A DNA stretch of 64,000 nucleotides from Acidimicrobiia bacterium (GTDB lineage Bacteria > Actinomycetota > Acidimicrobiia > IMCC26256 > JAOSJL01). A program made the translations under genes and the position numbers. This document shows positions 33,131 through 41,931 of the stretch, one piece after another (the stretch's first letter is position 1; every line of letters begins with the position of its first letter). The DNA is taken from positions 2,369,501 through 2,433,500 of the forward strand of contig JAOSJL010000001.1 in the NCBI GenBank assembly GCA_027494115.1. The letters are read 5' to 3'. The notes under the pieces were generated by a model that saw only the letters and a program-made list of their open reading frames with translations, made no database searches and was not told the origin of the DNA.

Positions 33131-34531
33131 GTGCGACGGTGGATGGCGACGGCCCTGAGCACCTGTGTCCTGCTCGCATTCGCCCTTCCGGCGTCGGCCG
33201 AGACCTTCGAGTGGGACACCGTCGGCTCCCCGTCCGAATTCTCCCAACCCCGCTTTTTCACCGCCGGAGCAGCCAATCCGGCCGGGACCCAGGCCGTGAT
33301 CTACGGCGGCAAGCCCGACGGCCCTCCCGACCCCGGCGTTCCGTACGCCGACACCTGGACCTACGAAGGCGGCGACTGGATCCCGCGCTGCGGCACCACG
33401 ATTTCGGGCGCCGACTCGGCGTGCGGGCCCGGACCGAGCTTCTTCCACGGCGCCGGCACCGGCCCCGGCGGCGTCGTGATGTTCGGTGCCGGGACGACCA
33501 CCGCTGCCCAGGGCACGACCTGGCTCTGGAACGGCGCCTCGTGGGAGGTGCTGTGCGACCAGACCGGTTGCCCACCCGGCAACGGTGATCCACAGCCCGC
33601 CGGGCGCTTCGCCATGGCGATGGCCGGAAACGGAGCGCATGTCCTGATGTACGGCGGTCTCGGCACGGGGCCTTCGGGGGCGAGTGACACGTGGCTCTTC
33701 GACGGAACCGGCTGGACCGAGATCTGCGCCGGCTGCGCCCCCGGCGCGCTGCACGCCAACGGGATGGCGTGGGACGGCACCCAGTTCGTGATGTTCGGTG
33801 GCGGCACTGGACCGGGCCAACCGATGCAGGCGAACACGTGGACGTTCACGCCCGGTGACTCCGACTGGCAGTTGGCCTGCGGGCCATCTGACTGCGGACC
33901 CGCGGCGCGGGGCTTCGCGGCCCTGGCGACGGTGGCCTCGTCCAACCCCGGAGTCCTGATGCTGGCGGGGAACGCCGACCCCGGTGGCGGTGGCGACAGT
34001 CTCGAGTCGGACTTCTGGTTCTGGGAGGCGTCGACGGACTCATGGTCGAGCGTCGACCCCGGACCCTGGGTGAGCACGGACGGAATCTGCGGCATTCCGG
34101 TCTTCGCCACCGGTGGCCTCGAGGGTGGAGCCGTGGCGGGAATCGGAATGGCCGGCTCCACGTTCGGTGTCGTGGGTGCGCCCGATCTCACCGACCCCGT
34201 CTCGACGCTCTGTCCCGCGGGTGAAGACCCCGGCGAGAACCCGGAAGATCCGGGTGGCGGCCCGGATCCCGGGGACCCGAGAGATCCCGGCGACCCGACG
34301 GATCCGGGTTCGGGTGACCCGGGCTCCCCGACCGGCCCGAACGATCCGGGCAACGGATCGGGAGCCCCCGGGACCGGATCCGCCACGCTTCCGGCCACGG
34401 GAGCGGCCGATCTGTGGATCACACTCGCCACAGCGCTGCTCGCGCTCGGCCTGGGCCTTCTCCTCGCGGTGGGGTCACGACGGCACCCGACGCCCTCCCT
34501 CTCACAGGAGCAGACGCAGCGCACCCGGTAG
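33131..34531 (+). CDS. Secreted kelch-like protein with LPATG-type surface anchor
   Basis: The 466-residue protein has a signal peptide (LSTCVLLAFALPASA, cleavage near residue 23) and five kelch-like blades (AVIYGGKPDG; VVMFGAGTT; VLMYGGLGTG; FVMFGGGTG; GVLMLAGNA, each with W-x-W/F strands). A Pro/Gly/Asp spacer at residues 363-415 (NPEDPGGGPDPGDPRDPGD) precedes LPATG, a helix (LWITLATALLALGLGLLLAV) and a basic tail. This is the layout of sortase-anchored surface proteins, though the tail after the helix is long. No sortase is in the window. The start is GTG with GAAGGAG nine bases upstream. Confidence 0.8.
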   Translation: MRRWMATALSTCVLLAFALPASAETFEWDTVGSPSEFSQPRFFTAGAANPAGTQAVIYGGKPDGPPDPGVPYADTWTYEGGDWIPRCGTTISGADSACGPGPSFFHGAGTGPGGVVMFGAGTTTAAQGTTWLWNGASWEVLCDQTGCPPGNGDPQPAGRFAMAMAGNGAHVLMYGGLGTGPSGASDTWLFDGTGWTEICAGCAPGALHANGMAWDGTQFVMFGGGTGPGQPMQANTWTFTPGDSDWQLACGPSDCGPAARGFAALATVASSNPGVLMLAGNADPGGGGDSLESDFWFWEASTDSWSSVDPGPWVSTDGICGIPVFATGGLEGGAVAGIGMAGSTFGVVGAPDLTDPVSTLCPAGEDPGENPEDPGGGPDPGDPRDPGDPTDPGSGDPGSPTGPNDPGNGSGAPGTGSATLPATGAADLWITLATALLALGLGLLLAVGSRRHPTPSLSQEQTQRTR

Positions 34532-35285
34532 GACGACGACCTCGAGAGCCGATGCAGGCGCACGAGGCACCCCGTCGGCCTCGAACGGCCATATTCCCGA
34601 CGCCAGAGTGATCTCGACGCGTCGGCCGGTGCCCTGGCGGATCCGCGGATGCGGGACATGCTCCGCCGTGGCCAGGCGCTCTCTCATGGCGCGTCGTTGT
34701 CCCCGAGGGAGGTCGTAGACCTGCACCTCCAGGCGTCCGTCGCCGGGATGACCTCGGGGAACCACGTCCACCCCCCCGCAGGAACTCCCCCGAAGCCACC
34801 ACGACAGTCGTGGCCCTCCCCGCGAAGAACTGACGGCCGTCGACCGCGACCCGAACCGTGGAGGATCGTGAGCCCCAACGCAACCGGTCGGGCGGCGTGC
34901 CGAACACAACGGTCCCCACAGCGGGAAGCTCGACAGGCTCACGCGCACGATCGCCCCGTCGGATCACCTCCAGGCTCGGTGCCGCGTGTGGCGCCGCAAC
35001 GCACCACATCATGTCGAGACACACGACGTGGCCGGGAGACACTGGGCTCGAAGATGTCGCGCTCGAAGACGTCGCGTCGCCCGAGGGTGTCGGGTGCCCG
35101 GAGCCGAGCGCGCGGAGGAGATCGGACGACGCGTCGGGAACAAAGGAGATCAGTCGACCCGACGCCGCGTGCGCGGCGAGAGCCAGTTCCGCGTCGATCC
35201 CTTCGACACTCAGAGGGACCTGTCCCTCAGAAGGATCCCGCCCGGCAGGCTCCTCCCACGGCTCGTGTCGCTCGACCGGCACCAT
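34502..35285 (-). CDS. Diacylglycerol-kinase-like protein, frameshifted
   Basis: The gene is read in two frames. The N-terminal part (LISFVPDASSDLLRALGSG; VRVAVDGRQFFAGRATTVVV) ends at a run of seven C (plus strand 34771-34777), after which family similarity continues in another frame (VDVVPRGHPGDGRLEVQVYD; ITLASGIWPFEADG; LEVVVLPGALRLLL). With six bases in the run the protein is continuous at about 260 residues. It belongs to the DAGK/sphingosine-kinase-like lipid kinases, which phosphorylate diacylglycerol or related lipids. It starts three bases after helY and overlaps the kelch gene's 3' end by 30 bases. Confidence 0.7.
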
Positions 35286-35288
35286 GAT

Positions 35289-37442
35289 TCAGCCCTGATG
35301 GGCGGACGCCGCGATCACGCCGCGGGTCGCCGCACGCCCGGCTTCGCGCGCGACCTCGGCGGTGGGTGTGTCCCCCATGGTCCCGGCCGCCGCCTCGACC
35401 TGTCGAAGCAGATCGAGGAGCTGGCGCACACAGCGAACGAAGTCGCCGCCGGTGACCTGATCGGCCAGGACGTCGGTGAGTGAGTCGCCGCGGACCCACT
35501 CGTGGATCTCGTGGGTGAAGCCGACGTCGACCGGGCGGGTCACCGGTAGTCCGGCGTCGGTCTCGGCGCCGGCGAGCGACTCCGAGATGCGGACCAGGCG
35601 TCGCACCCGGGCCCCCACCTCCGACGTCGGTGTGCCCGGGACAGCATCGTCGTCCGATCCGCGGCGCTCGTAGGTGCAGCACGACACCACGGCTGCGAGA
35701 GAGGGAGCATCCAGGCCCGCGAGCACCCCCGTCCGCCAGCATTTCCGCCGCGATCAGATCGAGTTCGCAGTGGAGGCCGGCCAGGACCTCACCGCGGGAG
35801 GTCAGGGACCAACCGTCGACGTATCCCCAGCTCTCGAGAAGCCCCAGAACCTTGTCGAACGAGCGCGACAGCGTGCCGCTGCGGCTTGCGACGCGCCGTT
35901 CGAGCCGTGCAACCTGACGCGCGAGCTTCTTGCCCGACGCACCCCTCTTCTCCGCCCGGGCCAGCTCCCGTCGTCGACGTCGCAACTGTCGCTCCAGCCC
36001 GACGACGGCGCGGTCCGTCTGGAACTGGGCGAAGCTCAGATTAAGCAGCTCGTGGGCCTCTTCGCGGGTGTGGCCCTGCACGAGGTTCGCCGCCATGTTG
36101 TAGGTGGGGCGGAACGAGGAGCGGAGCTCGTAGGTTCGTCGGCCGGCCAGTGCGGCGACCTGGTCGAACGTGACGTACGGCGTCCAGCACACGTACACCT
36201 GACCTGCCGCGTCGAGGCCGCGCCGACCGGCGCGGCCGCCGAGCTGTGTGTACTCACCGGGCGTCAACATCTCGTGCGTGGTGCCGGTGAACTTGGTCAG
36301 CTTCTCCAGCACCACGGACCGTGCGGGCATGTTGACACCCAGAGCAAGGGTCTCCGTGGCGAACACGACCTGGACGAGACCCGCGCCGAAGGCCTCCTCG
36401 ACCGCCTCCTTCATGGGAGGCACCATTCCGGCGTGATGGGTCGCCACGCCGCTCTCCAGACCGTGGAGCCAGTGCCCGTAGCCGAGGGCCCTCAGGTCCT
36501 CGTCGCTGAGCGACTCGGTGTGCGACTCGGCGATCCGACGGATTCGGTCGACCGCTTCGCTGTCGGTGAAGCGCACGCCGGCGGCCAGGCATTCATCGAG
36601 TGCGCGGTCGCAACCCGCGCGACTGAAGATGAAGTAGATCGCGGGCAGCTCGTCGCGCTCCGCAAGTTCCTCGATGAGCTCGACGCGCCCGGGGTGACGG
36701 AGGCTGCTTCTCGGCCGTCCCTCCGACGTCCGCCCCCGCGTCGGGGGGCGTGTTCGGCCTCGATCGCGATCGCTTCGGGGTTGGCAACGAGTTCGCCCTT
36801 GCGACGGACAAAGGTGGGCAGCACGATGAGATCGTCCCGGCGGTCTCCGGCAACCCAGAAATGCTCGAGCGGCACCGGGCGCTGCTCCTCCACGACCGTG
36901 ACGACATCGCCCCGCACGTCGCGCAACCAACCGGTGAACTCCTCGATGTTGGACACGGTCGCCGACAAACAGACGATCTCCACCGAGGTCGGGAGATGAA
37001 CGATGACCTCCTCCCACACGGCGCCGCGAGCCCGGTCCTGCAGATAGTGGACCTCGTCGAGCACGACCGTGCCGAGGCCCTCGAGGGCATCCGAGTCGGC
37101 GTAGATCATGTTCCGCAGAACCTCGGTGGTCATGACCACGATCGGTGCCCGCGGGTTGATGCTCGTGTCCCCGGTCAGCAGGCCGACACTCTCCTGCCCC
37201 AGTTGCTCGCACAGGTCGCGGTGCTTCTGGTTCGACAGTGCTTTGATCGGAGTCGTGTAGAAGGCCCGCTCTCCTCTGTCGAAGGCGGCGAACACCGCGT
37301 ATTCGGCGATGAGGGTCTTGCCGGCCCCTGTCGGGGCGCTCACGAGCACGGACGCGTCCTCGTCGAGCGCTCGCATCGCCTCCTCCTGGAAAGAGTCGAG
37401 CACGAGTGAACGTTCGGCGGCGAACGAACGGGCGTCCATCAC
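35289..37442 (-). CDS. helY: HelY-type DEAD/DEAH RNA helicase (Ski2/Mtr4-like), two frameshifts
   Basis: HelY proteins are Ski2-like ATP-dependent RNA helicases. From the start the frame has Q-motif region and Walker A (SAPTGAGKTLIAEYAVF), DEVH box (VVLDEVHYLQD) and motif III (VCLSATVSN). Similarity moves to another frame between about 36715 and 36750, continuing with IYFIFSRAGCDRA, QVVFATETLALGVNMPARS and QLGGRAGRRGLD. It then returns to the first frame at 35726-35730 (five C, where four restore the frame) for the DSHCT-like C terminus (DAPSLAAVVSCCTYE). The restored product is about 717 residues, shorter than mycobacterial HelY at roughly 900. It follows tatC and a small membrane gene, as in mycobacteria. 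Confidence 0.82.
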
Positions 37443-37450
37443 CGGGCTGT

Positions 37451-37768
37451 TCAGGACGCCGGCGGACCCGTGGGCTCCGATGAGGGCGGTGCGGACGGCC
37501 CGCTGTCGGGCGGGACACTCGGCGTCGTACCGTCCCCCTCCGGTACCGGGAGGCTCGGAGGGGTGAGGTTCGGGTCACCGCCCGACGGGTCCCCCTGGAG
37601 CTCGGGAATCGAGGACGGGATGGGGGTGACATTCGGTCCGCTGTCGCCCGGCTGCAGAACGAGGATCAGGATCATCGTGACAACGACGACGGCGGCCGAG
37701 GCTCCGGCGGCGATGAGCTTGTCGCGTGTGGAGTAGCGGGACGTGGCGGCCTTGTGGCGCGGGCTCAT
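37451..37768 (-). CDS. Single-helix membrane protein with proline-rich tail
   Basis: This 105-residue protein is of unknown function. It has a basic cytoplasmic start (SPRHKAATSRYSTRDKL), one membrane helix (AAGASAAVVVVTMILILVL, residues 21-39), and an extracytoplasmic low-complexity Pro/Ser/Gly tail. The ATG overlaps the tatC stop (ATGA), so it is co-translated with tatC and lies eight bases before helY. It may help anchor or gate at the membrane, but no motif supports a specific role. Confidence 0.7.
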   Translation of the reverse strand: MSPRHKAATSRYSTRDKLIAAGASAAVVVVTMILILVLQPGDSGPNVTPIPSSIPELQGDPSGGDPNLTPPSLPVPEGDGTTPSVPPDSGPSAPPSSEPTGPPAS

Positions 37769-38496
37769 CGGTGCATGATCCTTCCGATCAGGATGGCGAC
37801 TTCGTAGAACACCCACATCGGGACGGCCATCAACAACAGCGAGTACGGATCCTGGCTGGGCGTGATCACAGCTGCAAATGCGACGACCCCGACGATCGTG
37901 TAGCGGCGCCACCGTGTGAGCTGCGCCACGCTGATCACACGGGCGACGAGCAGAAACACGATGAGAACGGGAAATTCGAAGGCGAGCCCGAAAGCGATGA
38001 TCATCAGGGAGAGCAGCGACACGTAGCTTCCCGCAGCGATGAAGGGCTCCAGTTCGTCGCCGCCGATGTTGAGTAGGAAGTCGAGGGCGCGAGGGAAGGT
38101 GATCCATGCAACAACGGCACCGAGGAGGAAGAAGAGGAGTGACGCCAAGATGAAGGGGATGGCGTAGCGCTTCTCCTTCGGGTTCAGGGCGGGGGTCACG
38201 AAGCGCCAGACCTGCCAGAGCACGACGGGAGATGCGAGGATGAATCCTCCGTAGGTGGCGACCTTGAGTCGCGTCGTGAAGGCCTCACCGGTGCCCGTGA
38301 AGATCAGCGGCTGGTCGGTGAGCTCCCGGTAGGGCTCGACGAGAAAGCCCATCAGCCAGTTGAAGATGATGAACACGACAGCGGCGCCCACGACGACGGC
38401 GATCATGCAGATGATGATCCGGCGGCGGAGTTCCGTGAGGTGGTCGACGAAGTTCATCTCACCGACCGAGTTCTTCCGTCTCGACAGGAGTGCCAA
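37765..38496 (-). CDS. tatC: Sec-independent protein translocase TatC
   Basis: TatC is the receptor for twin-arginine signal peptides. The 243-residue protein has six helices and the family's cytoplasmic N-terminal motif (NFVDHLTELRRRIIICM) and loop motifs (FTTRLKVATYGG; PALNPKEKRY; GLAFEFPVLIVFLL). The functionally important Glu of the first loop is within YRELTDQPLIFTG. It lies nine bases downstream of tatA, in the arrangement typical of actinobacteria (tatA-tatC). An Ala/Pro-rich membrane gene and helY follow. Confidence 0.95.
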   Translation of the reverse strand: MALLSRRKNSVGEMNFVDHLTELRRRIIICMIAVVVGAAVVFIIFNWLMGFLVEPYRELTDQPLIFTGTGEAFTTRLKVATYGGFILASPVVLWQVWRFVTPALNPKEKRYAIPFILASLLFFLLGAVVAWITFPRALDFLLNIGGDELEPFIAAGSYVSLLSLMIIAFGLAFEFPVLIVFLLVARVISVAQLTRWRRYTIVGVVAFAAVITPSQDPYSLLLMAVPMWVFYEVAILIGRIMHR

Positions 38497-38504
38497 CGCG
38501 CTAC

Positions 38505-38891
38505 CTACTCCGATTTCGGCTCGGTGGCATCAGAACCCTCGGCGTCCTGGGGACGACCGATGCCCCCGGTGTCGTCCATACCGTCGGTGCGGTCGTTATC
38601 GCGGGGAGCGTCGGAGTTCTTCTCGCCGTCGAGGGTCGACACCGGGCCGTCCCCCACCGGCTGGTCGAGCGCCTTCGGATCGTCGGTGACAGCCTCTCGC
38701 GGCGGAGGTGCCTCGTCGTCGGCGGCGTCGACGAGGAGATCGTCGAGTTCTCCCTTCAGGGTGTGTTGCAGACGGCGCAACTCCTTCATCCCGCGCCCGA
38801 CCTGGCGGCTCAGTTCCGGCAGCTTCTTCGGACCGAAGGCCAGAAGGGCAACGAGGAAGACAACAGCGATCTCGGCGGGGCCGAGGTTCAT
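38505..38891 (-). CDS. tatA: Twin-arginine translocase subunit TatA
   Basis: The 128-residue protein starts with a short helix (MNLGPAEIAVVFLVALLAFG), the FGPKKLPEL hinge and an amphipathic helix (SRQVGRGMKELRRLQHTL), then a long acidic, disordered C-terminal tail (residues 50-128). This is the TatA/TatB family. The long tail resembles TatB, but with one copy here it could serve both roles. It is immediately upstream of tatC. A 37-base gap separates it from the small membrane gene before it. Confidence 0.92.
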   Translation of the reverse strand: MNLGPAEIAVVFLVALLAFGPKKLPELSRQVGRGMKELRRLQHTLKGELDDLLVDAADDEAPPPREAVTDDPKALDQPVGDGPVSTLDGEKNSDAPRDNDRTDGMDDTGGIGRPQDAEGSDATEPKSE

Positions 38892-38928
38892 CGGGTGCCC
38901 TTTCGCTCGAGTCGCCCGGCTGTCGAGC

Positions 38929-39156
38929 CTACCGTGCCCCCGTGGCTGTTCCCCGGTGGCGGGTAGCTCCTGTCCGCCGCGCGATGCGCTCCTGTTCGCC
39001 GCGCAGGCCCTCGAGTTCGGGGGTCAGGTCCTTCTCGAGCTCTGTCACGGCACGGACGGTGGGCTCCAGTTCGGAGGCGACACGAAGCAGCATCAAGATC
39101 GCCGTGAGCGTTCCCACACCGGCGATGACGAGCATCATGACGATCCACGCGGACAT
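38929..39156 (-). CDS. Small membrane protein before tatA
   Basis: This 75-residue protein is of unknown function: one N-terminal helix (WIVMMLVIAGVGTLTAILML) followed by a helical, charged region (ELEKDLTPELEGLRGEQERI) and a basic tail. It resembles small bitopic proteins that precede tat genes in actinobacteria, where no role is assigned. It lies 11 bases downstream of the zinc-ribbon gene on the same strand. Confidence 0.6.
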   Translation of the reverse strand: MSAWIVMMLVIAGVGTLTAILMLLRVASELEPTVRAVTELEKDLTPELEGLRGEQERIARRTGATRHRGTATGAR

Positions 39157-39167
39157 CTCCGCGGAGG

Positions 39168-39530
39168 CTAGCGCCGGGTCGAACCTTCGACCATGCGCGA
39201 GCAGTCGTCGAACCAGTCACTGCGTCCCAACAGGAGGTGGAAGTCGAGCAGGTCGTCGTGGTTCAGTGGCGGCCCGACGCGGGACTCGGCCAGTTCGGCC
39301 GGCAGCCTCCACACCTGCTTGCGGACGCCGGACGAAACGAGGAGATCGATGATACGGGTACTCGCCGCTTTGGCGACGGCCACCGCACAGTCGGGGCAAC
39401 GGAAGCAGTAGGCGCCGCCCTCCTCGTCGTCGAGGCAGACACGCACGAGGAGATCGTCCGCTTCCAGCTGGACGTCCCCGCAGGTGGGACAGCTTGCTCG
39501 GATGGTGGTCACGTCGTGCTCCTCGATCAC
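39168..39530 (-). CDS. Zinc-ribbon protein of unknown function
   Basis: The protein is about 120 residues. Two CxxC pairs form a zinc site (ASCPTCGDVQLEADDLLVRV ... CFRCPDCAV), followed by an alpha-helical region (RIIDLLVSSGVRKQVWRLPA) and DLLDFHLLLG near the C terminus. It is not a recognised enzyme. The start could be GTG 39530 or GTG 39512; upstream codons overlap the divergent GDPD gene region. It may bind nucleic acid or protein; this is inference from the ribbon only. Confidence 0.6.
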   Translation of the reverse strand: MIEEHDVTTIRASCPTCGDVQLEADDLLVRVCLDDEEGGAYCFRCPDCAVAVAKAASTRIIDLLVSSGVRKQVWRLPAELAESRVGPPLNHDDLLDFHLLLGRSDWFDDCSRMVEGSTRR

Positions 39531-39669
39531 GTGTGCTTCCCATCGGCACCGATCCCACCCCCCTGAAGGGCTTGTTTTCGAGAAGCTGACGCAGCGTGGT
39601 CGCTGTCCTGTTTGTCCCGGTCTGGAAGGGGAGTTCCACGAGGCCGGTCGCCATCCGCGACGCTGGGGC

Positions 39670-40353
39670 GTGCCACCGATCACGTTCGCCCACCGGGGAG
39701 GCCGTGCCCACGAGGCCGAGAACACGCTCACGGCGTTTTCGCGGGCGCTGGCGACTGGTGCCACGGGGTTGGAGTCGGACGTCTGGCGTGCCGGCGACGG
39801 TGTTCCCGTGCTCGTCCACGATCGGTTCGTGCGACGAGGGCTGCGGCGGGTGCGGGTAGCCGATACACCCGCCAGCCGACTCGCAGACGCCGGAGTGCCC
39901 ACGCTCGCGGATCTCTACGAGAGATGCGGGACCGAGTTCGAGCTCTCACTCGACCTGAAGCACCGCGAGGCCGCCGGTGCCGTGATCGAGGTGGCGCGCG
40001 GCGTCGGCGCTCAGCGGCGACTCTGGTTGTGCTCCCCCGACACCGCAACTCTTCGGGAACTACGCCCCGGCGCCCCGGAGGTTCGCCTGGTTCATTCGCA
40101 GCGGGCCCGCCGAATCGACGGTTCGATGGAACGTCACGCGGCCGACCTCGCCGATGCCGGGATCGACGCCATGAACATGCACCACACCGAGTGGACGACC
40201 GGTCTCGTGACCCTCTTTCACCGCTTCGGGCTTCGGGCGTTCGCCTGGGACGCCCAGGAGGTCCGCCAACTGAAGGGCGTCATCGCCATGGGCGTGGACG
40301 CCGTCTACAGCGATCACGTCGACCGGATGATCGATGCTCTCAGAGGAACGTGA
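39670..40353 (+). CDS. Glycerophosphodiester phosphodiesterase
   Basis: GDPD enzymes hydrolyse deacylated phospholipid diesters to glycerol-3-phosphate and an alcohol. The 227-residue protein carries the TIM-barrel catalytic motifs: AHRGGRAHEAENTLTAFSRA (HR and ENT), GLESDVWRAGDGVPVLVHD (ExD ... H) and FAWDAQEVRQLKGVIAMGVD (W at the end). No signal peptide is seen, so it is cytoplasmic. The GTG at 39670 is chosen as the first start before the HRGG motif; no strong ribosome site is present. Its 3' end overlaps the convergent signal-peptidase gene by 14 bases. Confidence 0.85.
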   Translation: MPPITFAHRGGRAHEAENTLTAFSRALATGATGLESDVWRAGDGVPVLVHDRFVRRGLRRVRVADTPASRLADAGVPTLADLYERCGTEFELSLDLKHREAAGAVIEVARGVGAQRRLWLCSPDTATLRELRPGAPEVRLVHSQRARRIDGSMERHAADLADAGIDAMNMHHTEWTTGLVTLFHRFGLRAFAWDAQEVRQLKGVIAMGVDAVYSDHVDRMIDALRGT

Positions 40354-40965
40354 TGTCTCCGGCAGGCCAGATCTTCACGAACACGCGTCCCACGATGTCC
40401 GATTCCGGTATGGGTCCGAAGAAGGTGGAGTCCTTCGAGTTCTGGCGGTTGTCGCCCATCATCCAGTAGTGCCCCTCGGGAACCGTCTGCGCGGCGAAGT
40501 CGGTCGACACCACGTTGTCGGGTAGGTATGGCTCTTCGAGGAGGCGACCGTCGACGTAGATCCGTCCGTCACGGCCCTCGACCGTCTCGCCGGGTAACGC
40601 GACGACACGCTTCACGAGGTCTTCGATGCCGTTGGAGGATTCACCTTCAGGTGCCTTGAACACGACGACGTCGCCGCGGTTGACGTCGTGGAGGCGGTAG
40701 CTGAGCTTGTTGACCAGCACCCTGTCGTCCTTCTTGAGAGTCGGATACATCGACTCCGACGGGATGAAGAATGCCTGGAACAGGAACGTCTTGATCAACA
40801 GCGCGATGAGCAGTGCCGAGCCGAGCAGCAAGACCCACTCGATGATCTGACGCTTGCGGCGGGACCCGAACTCCGCTCGGGTGAATCGAGGATCGCGTCA
40901 GATGGGTCGTCAGCCAGGGCGACGGTTTCCGCGGCGGGATCGCCGTCGTCGGGAGGGGCACTCAC
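40340..40965 (-). CDS. lepB: Signal peptidase I, frameshifted near the N terminus
   Basis: LepB removes signal peptides of secreted proteins. Residues after the membrane helix (SALLIALLIKTFLFQAFFIP) carry catalytic Ser in PSESMYPTLKKDDRVLVN and Lys in EDLVKRVVALPGETVEG, with box E GDNRQNSKDS. The helix frame is blocked upstream by a stop codon, while a GTG at 40965 opens a hydrophilic N-terminal segment (SAPPDDGDPAAETVALADDP) that joins the helix frame if one G is added at plus-strand 40873-40874. The restored length is about 208 residues. A TTG start at 40831 giving 163 residues is less likely. It lies 30 bases upstream of pafC's stop side and is read the same way. Confidence 0.82.
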
Positions 40966-40995
40966 CACGTCATCATCCCACGTGGAGTCGCCTCT

Positions 40996-41931
40996 TCAGG
41001 CTCGGTAGCGCTCGAGGATGCGCGAGGCCGCCGTCGCTGCGATGCCCTTCGCCTCCGGGGGCGACACGACGCGCGCGGCAGGGCCGACTCGCAGGAGCAA
41101 ACGGGCCAGCCAGACGGACTCACTCACAGCGAGAGTGACATGGAGCGTTCCGTCGGCGCCCTCGGAGATCTCTTCCACCGGGTAGGTCTCGGCCACCCAC
41201 GCCGCCGACGGATCGAGCGCCAGGGTGACCCGAAGGTCGCCCGGGTCGGGATCGAACACCTTTTCCACATCGGGATCGGCCTCTCCCGCCTCGAAGTGTT
41301 CGCCGGTGTCGCGCACCGCACGGACCCGGTCGACGCGGAACAGCCGTTCTTCGCCGGCACGGTGGCAGTGGGCGGCGATGTACCAGGCACCCAGAGCGTG
41401 GAAGACGCCGCTGGGGTCGACACGGCGGGTGGTGAGCTCGTCGCGTCCGAAGGAGTGGTAGTCGATTTCGAGGCGGCGGCCCTCGTCAGCCGCGCTGCGC
41501 ACCTCTTCGAGGAACTCGGGCTCCCCCACGTCGATCTGCACGCCCTCTCCGACGTCGAGGGCGACCTCGAGCTTCCCGAGAGCGGTGCCGAGGGGACCGT
41601 CCAGGTCGGCACCGGGCACAGACAGCAGTGCCCGGCCGGCGGCGAGCAGCGCAAGGCCTTCTGCGGGAGACAGCTTCAGAGGGCGCTCGAAGTACTCCGC
41701 GAAGCTCACCGAGACATACCCGTCGATGATGCGGACGTCGATGAGCCGATCCGGCGTGTAGGGCGGGAGGCCGCAGAACGGCAGGAGCTCGAGATCGCGT
41801 TCGAGGTCGTGCAGATCCACGTCGAAGCGCGTCGCCAGCTCCTCAACCGACGTGTCGGGGTGAGCGGCGATGAATGGAAGCATCGCGAGAATTCGGCGGA
41901 GCCGCGGCGCGACCTTCGGGCGGGGGCTCAT
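40996..41931 (-). CDS. pafC: WYL-domain regulator PafC
   Basis: PafC is one half of the PafBC activator of the DNA-damage response, controlled through a WYL domain. The 311-residue protein has an N-terminal helix-turn-helix (RLRRILAMLPFIAAHPDT; VEELATRFDVDLHDLERDLE), the WYL domain (RRLEIDYHSFGRDELTTRRV; ALGAWYIAAHCHRAGEERLF) and a C-terminal WCX region (WLARLLLRVGPAARVVSP). The ATG overlaps the pafB stop (ATGA), so the two are coupled. The order pafA-DUF3866-pafB-pafC is downstream of the proteasome genes. Confidence 0.88.
   Translation of the reverse strand: MSPRPKVAPRLRRILAMLPFIAAHPDTSVEELATRFDVDLHDLERDLELLPFCGLPPYTPDRLIDVRIIDGYVSVSFAEYFERPLKLSPAEGLALLAAGRALLSVPGADLDGPLGTALGKLEVALDVGEGVQIDVGEPEFLEEVRSAADEGRRLEIDYHSFGRDELTTRRVDPSGVFHALGAWYIAAHCHRAGEERLFRVDRVRAVRDTGEHFEAGEADPDVEKVFDPDPGDLRVTLALDPSAAWVAETYPVEEISEGADGTLHVTLAVSESVWLARLLLRVGPAARVVSPPEAKGIAATAASRILERYRA

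Noticed and set aside
40340..40831. Signal peptidase starting at TTG 40831
   Set aside because: It would begin inside the membrane anchor; an N-terminal segment in another frame joins naturally after a one-base correction.
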